Shown here: positions 17,328 through 25,848 of the stretch, piece by piece | How positions within the stretch are numbered: the first letter of the stretch is position 1 | Layout: every line of letters starts with the position of its first letter | Source of the DNA: Xanthobacter dioxanivorans | GTDB lineage: Bacteria; Pseudomonadota; Alphaproteobacteria; Rhizobiales; Xanthobacteraceae | Reading direction: 5' to 3' | Assembly: GCF_016807805.1 (NCBI RefSeq) | Contig: NZ_CP063362.1 | Span: 434,001 to 498,000, forward strand | DNA: 64,000 bases | The notes under the pieces: generated by a model | Database searches by the model: none | What the model saw: only the letters and a program-made list of their open reading frames with translations | What the model was told of the DNA's origin: nothing | Translations under genes and position numbers: made by a program

Positions 17328-18512
17328 ATGTCCCAACCCCGGTGCCTCATGGTCGAAGCCGAACCCACGCCCCCTGGTCTGCCGTCGCCGTCTCCAGACG
17401 GGGGCGCTGCGTCGGCCGTGGTCCTGGGGCGGCAGCCCTTGGCGCCGCCGCCGGGCGTTGCCCTGCGCAGCCGCGCGGAGGGCCGGGTGCTCGACTGGGA
17501 CGCGGTGGCCATCCATCTTGCGGACCACGGCATCGCGCTGGATCGCGCCTTCGCGCCGCGCCAGTTCGCGGGCGGGCTCGCCAACCTCAACTTCCTGGCC
17601 CGAGTGGACGGCGGCTGGGCAGTGCTGCGCCGTCCTCCGGACGGTCCTCTGCCCCCCGGCGCTCACGACATGGCGCGCGAGCATCGCATCCTCTCGACCC
17701 TCTGGCGGGAACTGCCGCTGGCGCCCCGCAGCCTGCATCTGTGCGTCGATGCCGGGGTCGCCGGCGCGCCGTTCCAGCTCCTCGAATTCCGCAACGGCAT
17801 CGCCCTGCGCGGCGACAGCCTCGCCCCCCTCCCGGCCACGGCGCAGACGGGCGCCGCCGTCTCGCGCCTGCTGGTGGAGACGCTTGCGGCCATCCATGCG
17901 GTGGACCCCAAACGGGTGGGCCTCGACACCCTCGGCCGGCCCGCCGGCTTTTTCGCCCGCACCGCCGCGGGTTGGATCGGCCGGGCCGAACGGGTGGCGA
18001 AGGGGGCGCTCTCACCTGCCGCCAGCGCCGTAGCCGCATGGCTCGCCGCTGCCGAGGTGGCGGATGCAACGGCGCCGACATTGCTGCACAACGACTTCAA
18101 GCTCGACAACGTGCTGCTTGATCCCGCGACCCTCGCGCCCGTCGCCGTGGTGGACTGGGACATGGGCACCCGCGGCGACCCGCTGTTCGACCTCGCAACC
18201 CTGCTCAGCTACTGGACCGAGCCGGGTGATCCCGCCTGCATGCACCAGCTGGCGCAGATGCCCACGGCCCATCCCGGCTTCCTGACCCGCGCGGAGGCGG
18301 CGCAGGCCTACGCCCGCGCCACCGAGCGGGACCTCAGGCAGCTCAAGCCCTACCGGGTGCTCACCATGCTGAAGCTCGGCGTGGTGTTCCACCAGCTCCA
18401 CGCCCGGCACCTCGCCGGCGAGACGGCGGACCCGCGCTATGCCGGCTTCGGCCAGCTCGCCGAAGCGCTGTTCGACTTCACCCTCGATATCGTCAACGAC
18501 AAGACATTCTGA
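17328..18512 (+). CDS. Phosphotransferase (LvaA/ACAD10-kinase-like)
   Basis: A 394-aa APH/choline-kinase-fold protein. Catalytic loop HNDFKLDNVLLDP (His, Asp, Asn), metal-binding VVDWDMGTRGDPLFDLATLL, and nucleotide-binding N-lobe FAGGLANLNFLARV. Members of this branch that lie next to an acyl-CoA dehydrogenase (LvaA of Pseudomonas levulinate catabolism, the kinase part of ACAD10/11) phosphorylate 4-hydroxyacyl-CoA. The acyl-CoA dehydrogenase gene starts 11 bases downstream, so the same role is likely here. The first 45 residues are Pro-rich and unconserved. No ribosome site precedes ATG 17328, and an internal start is possible. Confidence 0.85.
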   Translation: MSQPRCLMVEAEPTPPGLPSPSPDGGAASAVVLGRQPLAPPPGVALRSRAEGRVLDWDAVAIHLADHGIALDRAFAPRQFAGGLANLNFLARVDGGWAVLRRPPDGPLPPGAHDMAREHRILSTLWRELPLAPRSLHLCVDAGVAGAPFQLLEFRNGIALRGDSLAPLPATAQTGAAVSRLLVETLAAIHAVDPKRVGLDTLGRPAGFFARTAAGWIGRAERVAKGALSPAASAVAAWLAAAEVADATAPTLLHNDFKLDNVLLDPATLAPVAVVDWDMGTRGDPLFDLATLLSYWTEPGDPACMHQLAQMPTAHPGFLTRAEAAQAYARATERDLRQLKPYRVLTMLKLGVVFHQLHARHLAGETADPRYAGFGQLAEALFDFTLDIVNDKTF

Positions 18513-18523
18513 GGCGACGCCCC

Positions 18524-19729
18524 ATGGACTTTGCGCTTCCCCAAGAGCTCGCTGCGCTGGAGGCCCGCACATCGGCCTTCGTGCGAGAGGAGATCCTGCC
18601 CTTCGAGACCGACCCCCGCCGCACCGCCCATGGCCCCACCGACGACCTGCGCCGCGAGCTGGTGGCCAAGGCGCGCGCCGCCGGCCTGCTGAGCCCCCAT
18701 GTGGCGCGGGAATGGGGCGGGCTCGGCCTCTCCCACCTCGGCAAAGCGGTGGTGTTCGAGGCGGCGGGCTATTCCATGCTCGGCCCGGTGGCGCTCAACA
18801 TCGCCGCGCCGGACGAGGGCAACATGCACCTCCTCGCCGAGGTGGCGAGCCCGGCGCAGAACGCGCGTTTCCTCGCGCCCATGGCGGTGGGCGAGACCCG
18901 CTCCTGCTTCCTGATGACCGAGCCCCATCCGGGCGCCGGCGCCGACCCCTCCCTCATGAAGACCACAGCGGTGAGGGAGGGCGACCACTTCGTCGTCAAC
19001 GGCGTGAAATGGCTCATCACCGGCGCCGAGGGCGCTGCCTTCGCCATCGTCATGGCACGGACCGTCGTGGACGGGCGGGACGTGGGCGCCACCATGTTCC
19101 TCACCGATCTGCCGGCGGCAGGCTTCCGCATCGCCCGCGCGCTCGACACGCTGGACAGCTCCTTCACCGGCGGCCACGCGGAAGTGGCGCTGGAGAATTT
19201 GCGCGTTCCCGCGTCCGACGTGCTCGGCGCCGTGGGCGAGGGCTTCCGCTATGCCCAGGCGCGGCTGGTGCCGGCGCGGCTCACCCACTGCATGCGCTGG
19301 CTGGGCGCGGCGCGGCGTGCCCATGACATCGCCACCGACTATGCGTCGCGGCGCGAGGCGTTCGGCGGCACGCTGCTGTCCCACGAGGGCCTCGGCTTCA
19401 TGCTGGCCGACAACGAGATCGACCTGCACACCACCCGCCTCGCCATCCGCCACGCCGCATGGCTGCTGGACCAGGGCCAGAAGGCGAACGTGGAAAGCTC
19501 CATGGTCAAGGTGTTCGCCTCCGAAGCCATCTTCCGCATCGTGGACCGCTCGCTCCAGGTGCTGGGCGGCCTCGGCATGACGCGCGATACGGAGGTGGAG
19601 CGCATCTTCCGCGACGTGCGCGGATTCCGCATCTACGACGGCCCGTCCGAGGTCCACCGCTGGAACATCGCCCGCCGGCTCGCCCGTGGCGCGGCCGTGA
19701 AGGCCATGCCGGAAGGGAGAGCCGCGTGA
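18524..19729 (+). CDS. Acyl-CoA dehydrogenase (LvaC/ACAD11-like)
   Basis: A 401-aa flavoprotein dehydrogenase: FAD/substrate segment SCFLMTEPHPGAGADPS, beta-domain HFVVNGVKWLITGAEGA, C-terminal RIFRDVRGFRIYDGPSEVHR. Next to a phosphotransferase gene this type is known to process 4-phosphoacyl-CoA, eliminating phosphate to give an enoyl-CoA (LvaC, ACAD11). Ordinary dehydrogenation cannot be excluded. The canonical catalytic Glu region near residue 240-250 is not clearly recognisable, as in the ACAD10/11 group. Its stop overlaps the next ATG (TGATG). Confidence 0.9.
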   Translation: MDFALPQELAALEARTSAFVREEILPFETDPRRTAHGPTDDLRRELVAKARAAGLLSPHVAREWGGLGLSHLGKAVVFEAAGYSMLGPVALNIAAPDEGNMHLLAEVASPAQNARFLAPMAVGETRSCFLMTEPHPGAGADPSLMKTTAVREGDHFVVNGVKWLITGAEGAAFAIVMARTVVDGRDVGATMFLTDLPAAGFRIARALDTLDSSFTGGHAEVALENLRVPASDVLGAVGEGFRYAQARLVPARLTHCMRWLGAARRAHDIATDYASRREAFGGTLLSHEGLGFMLADNEIDLHTTRLAIRHAAWLLDQGQKANVESSMVKVFASEAIFRIVDRSLQVLGGLGMTRDTEVERIFRDVRGFRIYDGPSEVHRWNIARRLARGAAVKAMPEGRAA

Positions 19730-20520
19730 TGGGCCTCGCCCTTCCCCTGCCCCTTCCCGCGTCCATGCCCGGTCTTGCCGGCAAGATCGTCATCGTCACC
19801 GGGGGCGGTCGGGGCCTCGGCCGCGCCGTAGCGGAGGGCTTTGCCGCCGCCGGCGCCCATGTGGTGCTCACCGGCCGCAGCGCCGGGACGCTGGCCGAGG
19901 CCGCCGCCGCGATCGCCACCCACGGCGGATCGGCCGAGGGCATCGCCGCCGACGTGGCCAGCGAGGCGGACGTCGAGGCGCTGGCCCGCGCGGTGGTGGA
20001 GCGCCATGGCCGCATCGACGTGCTCGTCAACAATGCCGGCATCAATCCCTGGTACAAGACCGCCGAGGATACGAGCCTCGACGAGTGGCGGCAGGTGGTG
20101 GAGACCAACCTCACCGGCGTGTTCCTCGCCGCCCGCGCGGCAGGCCGAGTGATGCTGGCCCAGGGCGAAGGCGCCATCGTCAACATCACTTCCGTCGCCG
20201 GCCGGGTGGGGCTGGCGCGGACCACCGCCTATTGCGCCGCCAAGGGCGGGGTGGAGCTGATGACCCGCCAGCTCGCCCTCGAATGGGCGAAGAAGGGCGT
20301 GCGGGTGAATGCGGTCGGCCCCGGCTATTTCGAAACCGAGCTGACCGAAGGCATGCGCCAGAACCCGAAGCTCGCCGAGCGCGTCACCGGCCGCACGCCC
20401 ATGGGCCGCTTCGGTCATCCGCAGGAGCTGGTCGGCGCCTGCCTGTTCCTCGCCTCGCCCGCCGCCTCCTACATCACCGGCGCCTCGCTGGCGGTGGACG
20501 GCGGCTGGACCGCCGCCTGA
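19729..20520 (+). CDS. SDR-family oxidoreductase
   Basis: A 263-aa short-chain dehydrogenase: cofactor motif VTGGGRGLGRAVAEG (residues about 23-37), NNAGI, catalytic Ser in NITSVAGRV and Tyr-Lys in TAYCAAKGG, ending AVDGGWTAA. By family it oxidises a hydroxyl, for example 3-hydroxyacyl-CoA or a gluconate-like polyol, with NAD(P). Coupled to the acyl-CoA dehydrogenase by a 1-base overlap. The first 15 residues (ALPLPLPASMPG) are extra; Met13 might be the functional start. Confidence 0.92.
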   Translation: MGLALPLPLPASMPGLAGKIVIVTGGGRGLGRAVAEGFAAAGAHVVLTGRSAGTLAEAAAAIATHGGSAEGIAADVASEADVEALARAVVERHGRIDVLVNNAGINPWYKTAEDTSLDEWRQVVETNLTGVFLAARAAGRVMLAQGEGAIVNITSVAGRVGLARTTAYCAAKGGVELMTRQLALEWAKKGVRVNAVGPGYFETELTEGMRQNPKLAERVTGRTPMGRFGHPQELVGACLFLASPAASYITGASLAVDGGWTAA

Positions 20521-20578
20521 TCCGAAAGACCAGATATATGAACGCGCTCACCCCCACCGGGGCCCCGCTCGCCCCCCC

Positions 20579-21751
20579 TTGGCCCTTGCCGGCCTCAAGG
20601 TGCTGGACCTCACCCGCCTGCTGCCGGGCGCATTCTGCTCGCTGATGCTGGCCGACCTCGGCGCCGACGTCCTCAAGATCGAGCAGCCCGAGGGCGGTGA
20701 CTACAACCGCACCTTTCCGCCGCTGAACCGCGCGGAATCCGGCTCCTTCCTGCTGCTCAACCGCAACAAGAAGAGCCTGACGCTGAACCTCAAATCGGAA
20801 GACGGCCGGGCGATCCTGCTCAAGCTGGTGGCGGAAGCGGACGTGTTGCTGGAGGGCTTCCGCCCCGGCGTCATGGACCGCCTCGGCCTCGGCTACGAGA
20901 CGCTGGCTGAGGTCAACCCGCGCCTCGTCTATTGCGCCATCTCCGGATACGGGCAGGATGGGCCGAGCCGGCTCAAGCCCGGCCACGATCTCAACTATCT
21001 GGCCGAGGCGGGCGCGCTGCAATTGTTCGGCAAGGCGGGCGAGGGCCCCATCGTGCCGGGCCTGTCCATCGCCGACGTGGGCGGTGGCTCGCTGATGGCG
21101 TCCACAGGCATCCTCGCCGCGCTGCTGGCGCGGGCGACCACAGGGCGCGGCCAGTTCGTGGACGTCTCCATGCACGACGGCGCCATGTCGTGGCTGTCCC
21201 TGCACGGGGCCGACCACCTCTTCGCGGGGATCGAGCCGAAGGGCGGCGAACGTCCCTTCATCGGGCAGGCGCCCTGCTACAACGTCTATGCCTGCGCCGA
21301 CGGGAAGTACGTCGCCCTCGGCCTCATCGAGGAGCACTTCTGGCATCGCTTCTGCGACGCCGTCGGCCTTCCCGAGCTGAAGGACGAGCAATGGCCGCGG
21401 GGCGATCGGGAGACGGCGCAGAAGGCGACTCTCGCCGAGCTTTTCACCCGGAAGTCGCGTGATGAATGGGTGACGCAGCTCGAAGCCGCCGACATCCCCT
21501 TCGGCCCGGTCTTCTCCATGGCGGAGGCGTTCGATGACCCCCATGCCCGCCACCGCCAGATGCTGCTGTCCATGGAACATCCGGTGGAGGGCACCATTCC
21601 CCAGCTCGGCTTCCCGGTGAAATATTCCGGCACGCCCTGCACCCTGCGCACGCCCCCCCCACTGCTCGGCGAGCACAATGGCGAGGTACTGGCAGGCATC
21701 GGCTATTCGGAAGACGAGATCACCGCACTGAAGGCTGGCAAGGTGATCTAA
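20579..21751 (+). CDS. CaiB/BaiF-type CoA-transferase (class III)
   Basis: About 390 aa, type III CoA-transferase: LAGLKVLDLTRLLPGAFCS at the N-terminus, catalytic Asp in PGHDLNYLAEAG (the usual GxDxxxxA position), and GQFVDVSMHDGAMSWL. It moves CoA between organic acids without free intermediates, activating the substrate or recycling CoA. The only start in frame is TTG 20579, without a ribosome site. ATG 20538, closer to the SDR stop, is in another frame but would join if the C7 run 20572-20578 had one more C (MNALTPTGAPLAPPLALAGL). The true start is therefore in doubt. Confidence 0.88.
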   Translation: MALAGLKVLDLTRLLPGAFCSLMLADLGADVLKIEQPEGGDYNRTFPPLNRAESGSFLLLNRNKKSLTLNLKSEDGRAILLKLVAEADVLLEGFRPGVMDRLGLGYETLAEVNPRLVYCAISGYGQDGPSRLKPGHDLNYLAEAGALQLFGKAGEGPIVPGLSIADVGGGSLMASTGILAALLARATTGRGQFVDVSMHDGAMSWLSLHGADHLFAGIEPKGGERPFIGQAPCYNVYACADGKYVALGLIEEHFWHRFCDAVGLPELKDEQWPRGDRETAQKATLAELFTRKSRDEWVTQLEAADIPFGPVFSMAEAFDDPHARHRQMLLSMEHPVEGTIPQLGFPVKYSGTPCTLRTPPPLLGEHNGEVLAGIGYSEDEITALKAGKVI

Positions 21752-21797
21752 GCAAGCGATCTGAAAGCAAGAGAGCGCAATGCTCCGGGAGGAAACC

Positions 21798-23441
21798 ATG
21801 GCCCCCAACATGACCGATTATGCCGAGACGGTCCGCACCTTCCGCTGGAACGTGCCGGAGACGTTCAATTTCGGCGCCGACGTGGTGGATCATTTCGCCC
21901 GCACGGCGGACGCCCCGGCCCTCATCTGGGCCAATGCGGCGGGGGAGGAGCGGCGCTTTTCCTTCTCCGACATGTCCCGCCTCACCAATCGATTCGCCTC
22001 GGCGCTGGCGGCCCGCGGGGTCCGCAAAGGTGACCGGGTGCTGGTGATGCTGCCGCGCATTCCCGAATGGCAGGTGGCCATGGTGGGCTGCCTGAAGCTC
22101 GGAGCGGTGCCTATCCCCTCCATTGAGATGCTCACCGCCAAGGACATCGCCTATCGCGTGCGCCATGCGGGGGTGCGCGCTATCATCGCCCGTGCCGAGC
22201 ATGCGGAGAAGTTCGCGGACGTGATGGGCGACGTGCCGGTGCGCCTTGCCCTTGGCGACGCGCCGGGCTTCGAGCCCCTGGCGGAGGCGCTGGCGGCGGG
22301 CGACAAGGCCTTCGCGCCGGTGGACGTGGCGACGGACGACCCAGCCGTCCTCTATTACACCTCCGGCTCCACCGGGCAGCCGAAGGGCGTGCTCCATGCC
22401 GCCAGAAGCCTCTATGCGTGGCGCGGCTCGGCCATCCATTGGCTGGACCTCAGGCAGGGCGACACCATCTGGTGCACCGCCGATACCGGCTGGAGCAAGG
22501 CCGGCACCTCCATCCTGTTCGGGCCGTGGAGCTGCGGCGCCGCGAGCTTCTTCTATGACGGGCCATTCGACCCGAAGCAGCGCCTGCGGCTGCTGGAAAA
22601 ATATGGTGTGACCGTCTATTGCGCGCCGGGCACCGAGCTGTTCCGCGTGGTGGATGCCGGCGTTCACGAGCACGACCTCTCGCGCCTGCGCCACACCGTC
22701 TCCTCCGGCGAGACGCTCAACCCGGCAGTGGCGGCGCGCTGGCAGAAGGCCACCGGCATCCCCATCCTCGAAGCCTACGGCCAGACCGAGACGCTGATGA
22801 CGCTGCTCAACTATCCCTGTGTGCCGACGCGGGAGGGCTCCATGGGCAAGCCGCTGCCGGGGCTCGACCTCGCCATCATCGACGACACGGGCCGCCGCCT
22901 GCCGCCAGGGACGGAGGGCGACATCGCCCTCCTCACCCCGAACCCGCAGATGATGCTCGGCTATCTGGACGAGCCCGAACGGACCGCCGCCGCGTATGTG
23001 GAGGGGCCGGAGGGGCGCTGGTTCGTCACCGGCGACCTCGGCATGGTGGATGCGGACGGCTATTTCTACCATCGCGGCCGCAATGACGATGTGATCAATT
23101 CCGCAGGCTACCGCATCGGCCCGTCCGAGGTGGAGAATGCGCTGCTCGACCATCCGGCGGTGCAGGAATGCGCGGCGGTCGCGGCCCCCCACGACGAGCG
23201 GGGCGAGATCGTGAAAGCCTTCGTGGTGCTGCGCGCCGGCTTCATCGGGGACGCCGCTTTGGTGGCCGCCTTGCAGGATCACGTGAAGCGTGTCACCGCT
23301 CCCTACAAATATCCCCGCGCCATAGAATTCCTCGGCGAGCTGCCGAAGACCATGACCGGGAAGGTGCAACGCAAGGTGCTGCGCGACCTGGAGAAGGCCC
23401 GCGCGGCCGAGAGGACGGTCCCAGATGTCGCTCGCGCTTGA
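21798..23441 (+). CDS. Acyl-CoA synthetase (AMP-forming)
   Basis: A 547-aa ANL ligase with all motifs: LYYTSGSTGQPKGVLH (ATP loop), LEAYGQTETLM, YLDEPERTAAAY, WFVTGDLGMVDADGYFYHRG, INSAGYRIGPSEVE and the catalytic-lysine tail LPKTMTGKVQRKVLR. It resembles the medium-chain/benzoate-like branch (cf. acsM) that loads carboxylic acids with CoA. The start at 21798 has GGGAGG five bases upstream; the earlier ATG at 21780 has none. The last 17 bases overlap the next gene. It would activate the acid imported by the divergent liv system. Confidence 0.92.
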   Translation: MAPNMTDYAETVRTFRWNVPETFNFGADVVDHFARTADAPALIWANAAGEERRFSFSDMSRLTNRFASALAARGVRKGDRVLVMLPRIPEWQVAMVGCLKLGAVPIPSIEMLTAKDIAYRVRHAGVRAIIARAEHAEKFADVMGDVPVRLALGDAPGFEPLAEALAAGDKAFAPVDVATDDPAVLYYTSGSTGQPKGVLHAARSLYAWRGSAIHWLDLRQGDTIWCTADTGWSKAGTSILFGPWSCGAASFFYDGPFDPKQRLRLLEKYGVTVYCAPGTELFRVVDAGVHEHDLSRLRHTVSSGETLNPAVAARWQKATGIPILEAYGQTETLMTLLNYPCVPTREGSMGKPLPGLDLAIIDDTGRRLPPGTEGDIALLTPNPQMMLGYLDEPERTAAAYVEGPEGRWFVTGDLGMVDADGYFYHRGRNDDVINSAGYRIGPSEVENALLDHPAVQECAAVAAPHDERGEIVKAFVVLRAGFIGDAALVAALQDHVKRVTAPYKYPRAIEFLGELPKTMTGKVQRKVLRDLEKARAAERTVPDVARA

Positions 23442-24162
23442 CCCGGTGCTGGTGGAGCCCGCCTTCCGCCTCGTGGCCCGCACCATCGAGGACAAGATCC
23501 TGTCGGGCGAGATCGCGCCGGGGGACCTGCTGCCCTCCGAGGCGGGGCTCGCGGAGAAGCTGGGCGTCAACCGCTCCACCATCCGCGAGGCGATCCGCGT
23601 GCTGGAGCAGAACGGCTTCGTGAAGCGTGAGGCGGGGCGCAAGAAGCTCTACGCCTCCATCCCCCATTCCGGCGACATCTCGAAGCGCCTCACCGCCGCC
23701 ATGGTGCTGCACCAGGTGACGTTCGAGGAATTGTGGGAGGCCATGTATGCCCTTGAGCCGGCGGCGGCCGCCTCCGCCGCCCACCGCAGCGATGCGGAGG
23801 ATGTCCAGGATCTGGAGCGGAACCTCGAAGCCACGCGCAAGGCGCTGAAAGATTCCACCAGCCTGACCGAGCTGGACATCGAGTTTCACGATCTCGTCGC
23901 CCGCGCCACCCGCAACCGCGCCATCCAGATGGCGCGCATGCCGATCTCCGAGCTGTTCTACCCGCCCTTCCTGAAGGTGATGTCCCGCCTCAATGCCGGC
24001 GAGCGCCTGCTGGTGGCCCACGAGGCCATCCACTCCGCCATCCGCGACCATGACGAGAAACGCGCGCGGGAGTGGATGGAGAAGCACATCCTCGATTTCA
24101 AGCGGGGCTACGAGCTCGCCAACCTCGACATGGCAACCCCCGTGGACATGCCCGAAAAATGA
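23425..24162 (+). CDS. FCD-domain GntR-family regulator, paralogue 1
   Basis: A 245-aa regulator. Winged helix in residues about 12-80: ILSGEIAPGDLLPSEAGLAE, then LGVNRSTIREAIRVLEQNGF. FCD effector domain follows, with metal-binding His in DIEFHDLVARATRNRAI and AHEAIHSAIRDHDEKRAREW. It overlaps the ligase gene by 17 bases and is coupled to the nitroreductase by ATGA, so it is made with the pathway it probably controls. The C-terminal half is strikingly like the regulator at 25849-26622 (shared MSRLNA, WMEKHI.DF.RGYELAN.D). Likely target: the TNGTNNNACNA sites at 17.15-17.33 kb. Confidence 0.93.
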   Translation: MSLALDPVLVEPAFRLVARTIEDKILSGEIAPGDLLPSEAGLAEKLGVNRSTIREAIRVLEQNGFVKREAGRKKLYASIPHSGDISKRLTAAMVLHQVTFEELWEAMYALEPAAAASAAHRSDAEDVQDLERNLEATRKALKDSTSLTELDIEFHDLVARATRNRAIQMARMPISELFYPPFLKVMSRLNAGERLLVAHEAIHSAIRDHDEKRAREWMEKHILDFKRGYELANLDMATPVDMPEK

Positions 24163-24878
24163 ATGCCCCCCTTTCCCCACCCGCCGCCGCGGACCGCGCC
24201 GCGACCACCGCCGAGGAGGCCATCCGCTCCCGCCGCTCGGTGCGCGCCTTCCTGCCGACGCCGGTCGAGGACGCGACCATCGCGCGCATCCTGGAGCTGG
24301 CGGCCCGCGCCCCCTCCGGCACCAATATCCAGCCCTGGCGGGTGCAGGTGCTTCGGGGCGAGCCGCTCGCCGTCTTGACGCGGGAGCTCCACGCCCTGTC
24401 CCTCGCCGGTGATCCGGGAACGGAGGAGTTCGCCTATTATCCGCGCCGGTGGCGCGAGCCCTATCTATCCCGGCGCCGCAAGGTGGGCTGGGACCTCTAC
24501 GGATCGCTCGGCATCGCCAAGGGCGACACCGAGCGCATGCGCCGCCAGCATGCCCGCAACTTCCTGTTCTTCGACGCGCCCGTGGGCCTGATCTTCACCA
24601 TGGACCGGGACATGGAGCGCGGCTCCTGGCTCGACTATGGCATGTTCCTTCAGAACATCATGATCGCCGCCCGCGGCTTCGGCCTCGACACCTGCCCGCA
24701 GGCCGCCTTCAATGCCTATGGGGCGGTGATCGCCAAGCGTCTTGCCATTCCCGAGACACGGATGATCGTGTGCGGCATGGCGCTCGGATATGCGGACGCC
24801 GCCGCGCCGGAGAACCGCTTCGACACCGAGCGCGAGCCGCTGGAGGGCTTCGTGCGCTTCGTCGACGCGCTCGCCTGA
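24159..24878 (+). CDS. Nitroreductase-family FMN oxidoreductase
   Basis: A 239-aa nitroreductase-fold protein: RSRRSVRAFLPTPVEDATI (FMN phosphate site), ARAPSGTNIQPWRVQVL, and C-terminal CGMALGYADAAAPENRF. These dimeric NAD(P)H flavoenzymes reduce nitro groups, quinones or enoates. Its ATG overlaps the regulator stop. In a CoA-acid pathway it may reduce a double bond or just supply flavin chemistry; the substrate cannot be told. Confidence 0.9.
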   Translation: MNAPLSPPAAADRAATTAEEAIRSRRSVRAFLPTPVEDATIARILELAARAPSGTNIQPWRVQVLRGEPLAVLTRELHALSLAGDPGTEEFAYYPRRWREPYLSRRRKVGWDLYGSLGIAKGDTERMRRQHARNFLFFDAPVGLIFTMDRDMERGSWLDYGMFLQNIMIAARGFGLDTCPQAAFNAYGAVIAKRLAIPETRMIVCGMALGYADAAAPENRFDTEREPLEGFVRFVDALA

Positions 24879-24921
24879 CCGACGGGCCCGCGGCCCGACC
24901 CTACCTCGCGCCTCCGTCGCG

Positions 24922-24941
24922 CGCGCAGCCCCGGCTGCGCG
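24922..24941. other. Perfect 9-bp hairpin between nitroreductase and SDR genes
   Basis: CGCGCAGCC-CC-GGCTGCGCG with no T run after it. It could pause or protect the message end between the operon's last gene and the following SDR gene; a true terminator is not shown. Confidence 0.35.
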
Positions 24942-24974
24942 AAGGATGGCGCACGTCGCAACCCCAAACAGGAC

Positions 24975-25745
24975 ATGTCCCACATGGATCTCACCGGCAC
25001 GCTCGCCATCGTCACCGGCGCCGCTTCCGGCCTCGGCAACGCCACCGCCCGCCTGCTGGCAGAAAGGGGCGCCCGGCTTGCCTTGATCGACCTTCGGGAA
25101 GAAGGCATGGCAAACCTCTCCCAGGAGAGCGGAGGGCTTTCCATTTCTTGCGATGTCGCCGACGCATCGGCTTCGGAAGCGGCATTCGCCCGCATCCTTG
25201 CGGTTTGCGGCGTTCCGCGGATGTTGGTCAATTGCGCTGGGATCGCGCCGGGCGCGCGCATCGTTGATCGCGGCGGGCCTGGCTCTCTCGTGGAATTTGA
25301 GCGCATCGTGCGCATCAACCTGATCGGCACCTACAACTGGCTGCGCCTCGCTGCGGCCGCCATGACAGGCAACGTGCCGGACGCCGAAGGCCAGCGTGGC
25401 GTCATCATCAACACAGCCTCCATCGCCGCCTATGAAGGGCAGATCGGTCAGGCGGCCTACGCCGCCTCGAAGGGCGGTGTCGCGTCGCTGACGCTTCCGG
25501 CGGCACGCGAACTGGCGCGCCACGGCATCCGCGTCGCAGCCATCGCTCCCGGCCTGTTCGCCACTCCCATGGTGGAGGCGATGACACAGGAGGTGCAGGA
25601 TCGCGTCTTTGACGTCATTCCATTTCCGAAGCGCCCCGGCCGACCCGACGAGTTCGCCCGGATGGTCCTCAGCATCATCGCCAATCCCATGGCGAACGGC
25701 TCGGTATTCCGCCTCGATGCCGGATTGAGGATGCAAGCCCGGTGA
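24975..25745 (+). CDS. SDR, 3-hydroxyacyl-CoA dehydrogenase type II-like
   Basis: A 256-aa short-chain dehydrogenase with the marks of the HSD17B10/type II 3-hydroxyacyl-CoA dehydrogenase group: IVTGAASGLGNATARLLAE, NCAGIAPGA, catalytic NTASIAAYEG and AAYAASKGG, then FPKRPGRPDEFARMVLSIIA and a final LDAGLRM. It would oxidise 3-hydroxyacyl-CoA to 3-ketoacyl-CoA, the step missing from the upstream operon. An AAACAGGA ribosome site precedes the ATG; an in-frame ATG 9 bases on is an alternative. Convergent with the GntR gene that follows. Confidence 0.92.
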   Translation: MSHMDLTGTLAIVTGAASGLGNATARLLAERGARLALIDLREEGMANLSQESGGLSISCDVADASASEAAFARILAVCGVPRMLVNCAGIAPGARIVDRGGPGSLVEFERIVRINLIGTYNWLRLAAAAMTGNVPDAEGQRGVIINTASIAAYEGQIGQAAYAASKGGVASLTLPAARELARHGIRVAAIAPGLFATPMVEAMTQEVQDRVFDVIPFPKRPGRPDEFARMVLSIIANPMANGSVFRLDAGLRMQAR

Positions 25746-25848
25746 CATCTGCTCTTATGAAACAATATGCAGATTGAAGCCGGAGCCGATGTTCCGGACA
25801 TAGCCCGATGTGACGGGCGGTGCGCGGAAGCAGGTTTACCGCGCATGG

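Noticed and set aside
21720..23642. Minus-strand open frame of 640 codons
   Set aside because: Lies opposite the intact CoA ligase and GntR genes and shows no family motif.
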